Shown here one piece after another: positions 56,950-64,000 of a DNA stretch of 64,000 nucleotides. Source of the DNA: Papilionanthe hookeriana x Papilionanthe teres (taxonomy: Eukaryota > Streptophyta > Magnoliopsida > Asparagales > Orchidaceae); the NCBI GenBank assembly GCA_022702705.1, contig CM040428.1, positions 110,378,022 through 110,442,021 of the forward strand, read 5' to 3'. A program made the translations under genes and the position numbers. Position 1 is the stretch's first letter. Every line of letters begins with the position of its first letter. A model generated the notes under the pieces. The model did not search any database. It had not been told where the DNA came from and saw nothing but the letters and a program-made list of their open reading frames with translations.

Positions 56950-57351
56950 ATGGATAGAGGAAATCATGGAAATGAGGTAAGTGACAAATCCCTCAAAGAT
57001 CCTCAACCTTATTATAATGGTTTTATTGAAGTTAGTATGGAGAGATTATTTAGTCGTTTGGAAAAGATTGAAGCAGAACTACAAAGCATTGGGAATCTTT
57101 TGCACGAGATGTTTCATCAAATTGAGCATATGGAATGGCAAACTAAACTTCAATTTGATCATATGGCAGCCTATAAAGATGCTCAAGTAGCAATGTATGC
57201 GAAGAACAAGTGGATCGATGAAAAGATGACTTTTGAATTTCTAAGGGCGTTGGTTTTCTATCTCGGCGGTCCTAGCGAACTTCATTGCGAAAGAAATGGT
57301 AATTGTAGATCGGTGTTTAATAGATCTTTTATGTGTTCTAGGTGTGACTGA
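56950..57351 (+). CDS. First env-position ORF of element F, coiled-coil protein of unknown function
   Basis: From the ATG at about 56,950 an open frame of about 133 codons reads a likely coiled coil around RLFSRLEKIEAELQSIGNLL, then HQIEHMEWQTKLQFDHM. It ends CERNGNCRSVFNRSFMCSRC, a Cys-rich tail that may be due to reading beyond a former splice donor (GTATG/GTGTGAC are near). The open frame extends upstream without ATG to 56,668. No known family is recognised. It lies directly downstream of the palindrome-TATA block. Confidence 0.5.
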   Translation: MDRGNHGNEVSDKSLKDPQPYYNGFIEVSMERLFSRLEKIEAELQSIGNLLHEMFHQIEHMEWQTKLQFDHMAAYKDAQVAMYAKNKWIDEKMTFEFLRALVFYLGGPSELHCERNGNCRSVFNRSFMCSRCD

Positions 57352-58097
57352 GTCAAGTTCTAGTGTGTTGAATATCTAATTTGTATGTTTTGCTTAGTTG
57401 TTCAATGTGTGTTGTTTGATTGAAAATTTGCTTTGAATTTATGCTGTTTGTGTTTTTTATAGAAAGATGAACCTTGTTATAATCTTGTTAGGGAATTTAT
57501 TGAGTTTGAAATGAAAATTATGAATTGGAATTGAAGAGCTTAGTTATATTTTGTGTTTGAAATGTGGATCTACGTTGTCATTTTAAAATTATTTTGAAAA
57601 TGTTTGGAGGATATGAATTGGATAAATACTCTCATAAGAGTAATTAGGAGTCGAATCTGAAAAGTTTTGGTGGAAAATATAAATTTAAGTCGAATTTTTG
57701 GAATAACGAGTCTGACGCCTAGGCGCCAGAATTCGGCGCCTAGCCCCGAAACTTCATCTTTTTAAAACCCCCACGCCATTTTTGATGTCAAAGCTTCCCT
57801 TTTCTCCTGTTTTTGCGAAAATAGACCATAGAGATCCCATTTGAGGCCGAATTTTCAAGTTTTTGAGCTTGAAATCACTCGATTTCTTCATCCCAAGGTC
57901 AGATCTACATTCTAAACCAATTATTTTTTATTTTCACTATGGATTTTGCTCTCTTTAAAGAAAACCAAAATTTTAAGAAAAAATAGATTTTTAGAGTTAA
58001 ATCCATGGATTTTTAAGCACTTTTCAGTTTGAAATGCTTAAAATTAGTTTATTTCCTTTGATCCTATGAATTTATTTTGCCTTTTTTTTACGTTTAG
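57352..58097 (+). other. Spacer between the two env-position ORFs of element F
   Basis: AT-rich noncoding DNA. It includes another palindrome pair (57,715-57,727 and 57,735-57,747, GCGCCTAGGCGCC-like) followed by TTTTTAAAACCCCC near 57,762. It could be an intron, a second promoter or a 5' untranslated region of the next ORF; the sequence does not decide. Confidence 0.5.
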
Positions 58098-59208
58098 ATG
58101 GCACCCAAATCTAAGCAAGGAAAGGAACGAGAAAATTTTGATTGTAGCAAGTTTGTCATTGCTACTGCACATTTCGGTACAACGATTTTGCTACGACCAG
58201 GAATTTTATCTCAGAACGAAATTTTTTACGATCCGGGAGGAAGAATTGAGGATACGATCGTTGCAATCAACTGGCAAAGATTCGGTTATTTGACTGGTGT
58301 TGTTGTTATTCCTATCGTCAGGGAGTTTTATGCAAATTTCGTGGATGTTGAAGAGTATGAGATTTTCGTAAGAGGAGTTGGAGTAGGATTCACTCCAGAG
58401 CGTATCAACATTTTATAGGGCCTGCCGCCGAACATCGAGTGCTATTACTCCGGATTATCTCCATCTGAGGGAGATTTAGAGATGATTATTGCTTACCTGC
58501 CTGATGGTACTGGAGCTTGGAAGATCTGAAATGAAAAAGGGTAAATTTTCATCTTCTAAGCTTAATGGTGTTTCAAAGGCATGTCATTATTTTATTTCTG
58601 CTCGCCTCCTTCCATCTAATCATTTGAATGAGGTTACCAAGGACAGAGCTATCCTCAACTACTGCATACAAGAGATGAAGCTGATTAATATAGAGAGTAT
58701 CATTTATGATTCGGTAGAGGCCACTGCTCGTTCTAGCACTTTTGTTGGACTTAGATTTCCATCTTTGATATATTCTCTGCTTGAAAGTGCTGGAGTAGTT
58801 GCTGAGCTTTCTAAGGAAAAGCTCCAGTCTACAAAGCCTATAGGAAGAGAAAGTGTCAGTATCTATGATCGATTTCGAGGTAAGAGTTCTACTGCACCTT
58901 CTAGTTCATTACCTACTTTTGGTAGAGCTTCTACTTCTAGACCTTCTACTTCTGCTGCTGAGCCACCATCTAGTTTCTGGGAATCCATGCAAGATAAGTT
59001 TATGGAGCAGAAAAATGAGTTATTTCTAACTCATTATAGAGTAGATACGATCGATAAGAAGATCGATCATCTTTCTGAGTACACCCAAAGGAAGAGTGAT
59101 TATGATGCTGAGTATTCTGAGTCTTTAGTTAGATTCCTGAAGGATGCCATGATGCTCAGTTCCCTACTTGTTCAAGATTTTCACCGTACGTTGATCCGAA
59201 AGATGTGA
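58098..59208 (+). pseudogene. Second env-position ORF of element F: plant transposon protein-like domain
   Basis: The start ATG at 58,098 gives MAPKSKQGKERENFD, a basic N-terminus. The domain features INWQRFGYLTGVVVIPIVRE, FYANF and VFVRG-like (IFVRGVGVGF) residues, which match the putative plant transposon protein domain found in the late ORF of many Athila elements and in host genome copies. A TAG at 58,416 and a frameshift near 58,540 break it; the second part (58,489-59,208 frame) is Ser/Thr-rich, with a helical segment FMEQKNELFLTHYRVDTIDK. Function is unknown; no clear signal peptide or transmembrane segment argues for a true envelope protein. Confidence 0.75.
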
Positions 59209-60713
59209 CATTTTATTTTGGTGACGACAATGACGAGGGTATAGAAAGTGATTAGTAGCTTGATTTACCTGTTGAGATGTGTTGATTTTGTTTTTAGCTT
59301 ATTTCTTGTTTGTTAGTACTGATTAGTCTGATTGTATTGTTGTTTGTTAGTGTTGATTTAACTTTGTGTGAACTTTTGATGTTGAGACTATTTTAGATCA
59401 TTTGATGTATTATGTTTTTAAGACTGAAATATGGATGAATTTTTATTTTTTATGATAAATTTTTATTTCTGTTTCAGCCTACTGTTTATTATTCATGAAT
59501 AGTTAGTAATTTTGTATGTTTTAATATATATAAAATAAAAAAAAGAGAGAATAATTATAATAGAAAAAAATGTGAAATAATTTTTTTTGTAGAAAGTAAC
59601 TCCTGCTCTGCAAACTTTTCTATATATGCTTAATCATTTTTGTTATATTCATATTAAAGCATGTGTAGGAGTAGAAATGAGTTTTTCCTTACTATATCAT
59701 CATTTTACCTAGATAAATTCATGTTTGATTCTTTCTCTCATGCTTTAGAAAATTTTATGATTCATTTTTATACTAAAGCTGAAGTTTGAGGGAAGGGAAA
59801 ACATTTTTCAAATTTTGATATTATTTGCCCTTAATGAACTAATATTTTCTTTAAAAAAAATATTAACATTACATAAGGAATGAAAAATCTATTTAAGATT
59901 ACTTAAATTTTTGAATTTATAAATAATTTAGAAAACTTAACTAAAATTTCAATAATTTTGATTGATTTTAAGAATATAATTATTTAACTTAAAGAATAAT
60001 AAGATTAAGAATTTTTCTATTTATTGTAAAGAAAGTTGTATTTTAGAAATACTAAGGAATCAAGATTATTACTTGAAAAAGAAAAAGATTGAAACAAATT
60101 TTGAAAAGTAAGAATGTCATATTTATTATGTAAAAAAATGTATAAGTTTTTAAATATAAGTTAAGGATAGTGAAGTTCAAAATCATTAACAAGCTATCAA
60201 AAAATAGTAATCCTCACAAATAAAAAAAAATGGAGGATTGAAAAATATCGTTAAAAATAAAGAAAAAGAAAAAAAAAGGAAAGAAAAGAAAAAAAAGAAG
60301 AAAAAGAGAAATGTGAGGAAAAGCTTGAGGAAATGCCTATTAAAAAATTGGCTTCACTTGAATTATCTTATAGGAAGAAAACCAATTACATTTTTAACTT
60401 AATTTTTTTGTACAAATATTTTTACTAGAAAAATATTTCATGAAAATTTTTTTCTTGTAAATATTCTATGTGACCTTAATATGAAAAAGTACAATTATTC
60501 TTGAAATAAATGAAAAATTAGAAGTCTTAAGATTTGGTAGTTAAGTTTTCTTTAAATTCTTAAAATTAACCTTAATTAGTGAAATTTAGTTTATAATTTT
60601 CTAAAGCATTTATAAAACCAAAAATTAAAAGAAATCTTAAATATATAAACTTCATTCCAAATGTTATACATTTTATTTATTTAAAAGGGTTACTTTAGGA
60701 CAAGTAAAATTTA
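59209..60713 (+). other. Element F 3' untranslated region
   Basis: AT-rich noncoding. From about 59,795 it is inverted-repeat partner to 63,090-64,000 (element G). Between 60,150 and 60,360 are GTGAAGTTCAAAATCATTAA, AGTAATCCTCAC, an A/G tract (about 60,257-60,310) and AAGCTTGAGGAAATGCC, the block shared by C, E and G. No gene is seen. Confidence 0.8.
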
Positions 60714-60727
60714 TGTTTGGGGGAATT
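60714..60727 (+). promoter_or_regulatory. Element F polypurine tract
   Basis: TGTTTGGGGGAATT directly before LTR start TGATCC. Confidence 0.92.
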
Positions 60728-61188
60728 TGATCCACTTAAAAAATACCCACTTTTATGCCTTATTTATGATTCAATTTGTAAGGATATTATGCTTTAATGA
60801 AAGGTATTTTTATGTTTTTGGATGTAGGTGATAAAAAAAGAGTTCAAGAAGAAAAAAGGAGAAAAAAGGAGCAAAAATGGAGCTTAAAGAGCAAAGTTGT
60901 CGAAATAATAGGCTTGGCATCTAGGCGCCAGAATTTGGTGCCTAAGCGCCAGTTCGATACAAAAAAATATAATATTTTTGACGACTTTGGGTTGTTATTT
61001 TGACAGTGTTGAGCGGTTATCAGATCTTCTAGAAGACTGGAAGTTACTCCTAAAATATATGACATGTGATACAATGCATCTAGACACAGGAAAACAGTTT
61101 TAATCGCGAAGAGGTGCGATCCAAAGTGAAGAGGTGCAAAGACCTGGTCACGGACTTCGGCGCCTAGGCGCCAGATCTCGATGCCTAG
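60728..61188 (+). repeat. Element F 3' LTR, truncated to 461 bp
   Basis: It matches the first part of 49,309-51,046 and contains the perfect palindrome GGCGCCTAGGCGCC at 61,159-61,172. The LTR ends abruptly after GATGCCTAG, at the palindrome cluster, before TATA. The break at a palindrome suggests that the motif was the site of breakage or strand switching. Confidence 0.9.
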
Positions 61189-61260
61189 TGATAACTACCT
61201 ATCGGGGCTTTATATATACTTTCAAATCCAAGAATTTGATACCACTGCTAGAAGATTTAA
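61189..61260. other. Junction segment between elements F and G
   Basis: About 72 bases (TGATAACTACC...TTAA) not matching the F LTR. It lies just beyond the primer site of G and is probably its leader. Nothing else is recognised. Confidence 0.5.
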
Positions 61261-61279
61261 TCCCCGGAAAACGGTGTCA
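61261..61279 (-). promoter_or_regulatory. Element G primer binding site (decayed tRNA-Asp)
   Basis: The minus strand reads TGACACCGTTTTCCGGGGA, a decayed form of the tRNA-Asp complement (TGGCGCCGTTGCCGGGGA). Confidence 0.75.
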
Positions 61280-61285
61280 AAAACT

Positions 61286-63076
61286 TGATGTGACCCGACT
61301 TTTACTTATGTAAGAATTTATGTAGTTATATTTAGATTTTTATAATAACTATTGTAAAATTCGCAAATTCAAACACAAGTATACGTATCGTTTCAAGTAA
61401 TACATGACTCTAGTGGAGTCTTGGTTATCGATCCCACAGGGAAGATTTTGCGATAATTAAGAAATATTTTTAGATTTTTCAAATTAGAAGTAATTATTAT
61501 TTTTATTTCTTTTCAAAGTTTAAATTTTAAACAAAGTTTTTACTAAAATTTCTACTAAAAGCAAGTAAGCAGTAATAAAATAAAGATTAATGCAGGTATA
61601 AATAAAACAACTTTCTCCTTTTCAACTAATCCAAGATTTTTAGAATAATTATCATTTGTGGAGAATTTAGATTATGGTATTGTGCCAAATAGAAGCATTC
61701 CTATTCTTTACCCTTTGGTCCAGGCATAAAGAAGACTAATCTATAGATCTGTTCAGGTTGTTTTATTAGTAAAATGGGTTAATCTAGGCTCACACTACTA
61801 GATGTCCAAGTGTGGCTATGGTCGGCCCTACCAGTGACCCATTCCCTTTCAATAAATCAAATTATTAGAATTTAGTCTGTCACTCTAAAAACTAGTTAAT
61901 TATACGCCCAATAAATTATATCTTCCTATTTATTTGCACTTCACCTTGAATAACCCGCATAAAGCCTTCGATTACCTAAGGATTCATGTGATATCTACTA
62001 GTTAAGAACTCATCTACAGATAGGTCTCAAAATTCTTCAACAGGTTTTAACAATTTAAATGATCAGTTTAAAAAGTAAACTAAGATCAAGTATTAATATC
62101 ATCACAATTTTTATAAATATTTTAAGTTAAATTCTCCAACAAAATTTAACTATCTTATTATATTTTCCTAGTTGAAAGGGGAAAGAGAACTTACATCTGA
62201 GAACGCATTAAATTCACACAACAAAACATATTTATAAAATTTTGAACCAATTTACAAATACTTATCTAGAATGTTCCTTCAAGTGATCCGCTGACTCCTA
62301 CTGACTCCAATGCAATGATGAAAGACTTCAACAACAACAACACTAATAAAATCACACTCAACCCTCAAAATAAACAAAAAATAAACTCACTAAATACTAA
62401 AGCAGGTGGCTCCCTAAAATAATTGGATGCTAAAGGGGGGATAGAATGGCTATATGGTGCTTGGGGACTATAGGGTGCTAAAAGTGAACTAGAGGGGGCG
62501 ATTTTTTCTGTAGAATGGGCTCCTATTTATAGAGCTCTGAATTTGACCAAGGGTTGCTTAAGACACATCATCAAAATTTGCCCAAATACAATGTATCTTC
62601 TAGAAGGTAACTGTCGCGCCTAGGAGCTGGGACCTGGCGCCTAGCCGCCGGAATCCGTGACCAGGTCTTCGTACCTCTTCACTTTGGATTGCACCTCTTC
62701 GCAATTAAAACTGTTTCCCAGTGTCCAGATGCATTGATCACGTCCTATATATTAAGAGTAACTTCCAGTCTTCTAGAAGCTCTGATAACCGCTTATCACC
62801 GTCAAAATAACTGCCCAAAGTAGTTAAAAATCTTGTCTCCATCTGTATCGAACTGGTACTTAGGTGCCGGATTCTGGCGCCTAGGCGCCAGGCTTTCAAT
62901 TTCGACAACTTTGCTCTTTACGCTCCCTTTTTGCTTCTTTTTGCTCTTTTTCCTTCTTGAACTCTTTTTTTATTGCCTACATCCAAAAACATAAAAATAC
63001 CTTTCATTAAAGCATAATATTCTTAAGAATTGAATCTTAAATAAGGCATAAAAATGGGTATTTTTTAAGTGGATCA
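61286..63076 (-). repeat. Element G LTR
   Basis: About 1,791 bp, plus strand TGATGTGACC...GTGGATCA. On the minus strand it has palindromes at 62,876-62,889 (perfect) and 62,614-62,649, then TATAAATA (62,524-62,531). It also has the shared blocks near 61,790-61,850 (GTGTGGCTATGGTCGGCC) and 61,376-61,440 (AAGTATACGTATCG, ATCGATCCCACAGGGA). Confidence 0.92.
62524..62531 (-). promoter_or_regulatory. Element G LTR TATA box
   Basis: Minus strand TATAAATA in GAGCTCTATAAATAGGAGCCC, identical to element F. Confidence 0.75.
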
Positions 63077-63090
63077 AATTCCCCCAAACT
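63077..63090 (-). promoter_or_regulatory. Element G polypurine tract
   Basis: Minus strand AGTTTGGGGGAATT directly before the LTR start TGATCC. Confidence 0.92.
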
Positions 63091-64000
63091 TAAACGTTAC
63101 TTGTCCTCAAGTAACCCTTTTAATTATATAAAATGTATAACATTTGGAATGAAGTTTAAATATTTAAGATTTCTTTTAATTTTTGGTTTCTTAAAAGCTT
63201 TAGCAAATCATCAACTAAATTTCACTAATTAAGGTTAATTTTAAGAATTTAAAGAATTTTTAACTACCAAATCATAAGACTTCCAACTTTTCATTTATTT
63301 CAAGAATAATTGTAATTTGTTATATTAATGTCACATGGAATATTAACAAGAAAAAGATTTTCATGAAACATTTTTCTAGTAAAAATATTTGTACATAAAA
63401 ATTAAGTTAAAAATGTAATTGGTTTTCTTCCTATAAGATAATTTAAGTGAAGCAAATTTTTGATTAGGCATTTCCTCAAGCTTTTCCTCACATTTTTTTT
63501 TACTTTTTTCTTTTTTTTCTATTTTTTCTTTTTAAGGATATTTTTCAATACTACACTTTTAATTTATTTGTGAGGATTACTATTTTTGGATAGCCTGTTA
63601 ATGATTTTAAACTTCACTATCCTTAACTTATATTTAAAAATTTATACATTTTTTTTACTTAATAAATATGACATTTTTAATAAGTATTTTTCAAAAATTA
63701 TTTCAATATTTTCTTTTTCAAGTATTAATCTTGATTCCTTAGTATTTCTAAAATACAATTTTCTTTACTATAAATAAAACAATTCTTAATCTTACTATTC
63801 TTTAAGTTAAATAATTCTTTTCTTAAAATCAATCAAAATTATTGAAATTTTAGTTAGGTTTACTTAATTATTTATAAATTCAAAAATTTAAATAATCTTA
63901 AATAGATTTTTCATTCCTTATGTTATGTTAATAATTTTTTAAAGAAAATATTAGTTCATTAAGGACAAATAATATTTAAATTTGAAAAATGTTTTCCCTT
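63091..64000 (-). other. Element G 3' untranslated region
   Basis: Noncoding, inverted-repeat partner to 59,795-60,713. It contains the shared polypurine block (pyrimidine-rich on this strand, about 63,490-63,535). The frame at 63,586-63,777 is not supported. Confidence 0.8.

Larger units (their letters stand above)
49309..61188 (+). mobile_element. Element F: Athila-like retrotransposon with env-position ORFs, 3' LTR cut
   Basis: 5' LTR (49,309-51,046), PBS, gag, protease, RT, RNase H, integrase, two ORFs in the position of env, a 1.5 kb 3' UTR, PPT, and the first 461 bp of the 3' LTR, which breaks off at 61,188. The order and the late ORF with a plant-transposon-protein-like domain are typical of Athila. 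Stops and frameshifts occur in all parts of pol. No target duplication can be checked because the right end is lost. Confidence 0.93.
61261..64000 (-). mobile_element. Element G: Athila-like PBS-LTR-PPT-3' UTR piece, minus strand, runs off the right edge
   Basis: Minus orientation, right to left: 3' UTR (63,091-64,000), PPT (63,077-63,090), LTR (61,286-63,076), then PBS (61,261-61,279). As in element C, a single LTR has PPT on one side and PBS on the other. Its 3' UTR and the first 0.46 kb of its LTR form an inverted repeat with element F. Confidence 0.9.

Noticed and set aside
58098..59208. True retroviral-type envelope gene
   Set aside because: The ORF stands in the env position, but I see no signal peptide, transmembrane anchor or fusion-peptide-like segment, and the visible domain resembles a plant transposon protein domain instead.

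Overview
The window looks like a piece of a repeat-rich flowering-plant nuclear genome. Almost every base can be assigned to nested or broken LTR retrotransposons of the Ty3/gypsy superfamily, from two lineages: Tat/Ogre-like (tRNA-Arg primer site, two RNase H domains, about 7 kb LTRs) and Athila-like (tRNA-Asp primer site, about 1.7-2 kb LTRs, extra ORF after pol). One LINE remnant is also present. I see no tRNA, rRNA, organellar or bacterial-type genes and no intact host gene. The species cannot be named from this sequence.

Layout. 1-25,807: element A (Tat/Ogre-like, minus strand), with integrase, RNase H, RT, a tandemly duplicated protease, gag, leader, PBS and a 7.3 kb 5' LTR (18,499-25,807); its 3' end lies off the left edge. 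Its gag is split by element E (6,817-16,171), an Athila-like element on the minus strand with both LTRs and a perfect 5-bp target duplication (GAAGG). E has gag and protease but no RT, RNase H or integrase. 25,808-28,228: element C, an Athila 3' UTR-PPT-LTR-PBS fragment into which A inserted. 28,229-46,056: element B (Tat/Ogre-like, plus strand), 5'-truncated, with gag to integrase, a third ORF, a satellite-filled 3' UTR and a 7.0 kb LTR. 46,057-48,354: element D, an Athila gag stub, PBS and LTR (minus). 48,355-49,308: LINE remnant. 49,309-61,188: element F, an Athila with 5' LTR, gag, protease, RT, integrase, two ORFs in the env position and a cut 3' LTR. 61,261-64,000: element G, an Athila PBS-LTR-PPT-3' UTR piece on the minus strand.

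The most striking object is the third ORF of element B (about 34,475-35,894), between integrase and the 3' LTR. Its C-terminal half is an AlkB-type Fe(II)/2-oxoglutarate dioxygenase domain closely resembling plant ALKBH9/ALKBH10 RNA m6A demethylases. The metal-binding His-x-Asp...His and the downstream arginines are kept. The copy is broken by stops and frameshifts, but its place in the element suggests that a Tat/Ogre-like retrotransposon captured an RNA demethylase.

Other structure: a palindromic motif (GGCGCCTAGGCGCC and variants) lies 57-83 bp upstream of a TATA box in three Athila LTRs and again between pol and the env-position ORFs of F, suggesting an internal promoter. Other features are an inverted pair of 7 kb LTRs, a three-part 96-bp satellite array, conserved internal polypurine tracts, and two PPT-LTR-PBS junctions that imply recombination. 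All large coding regions carry stops or frameshifts, so none of these copies looks autonomous now.
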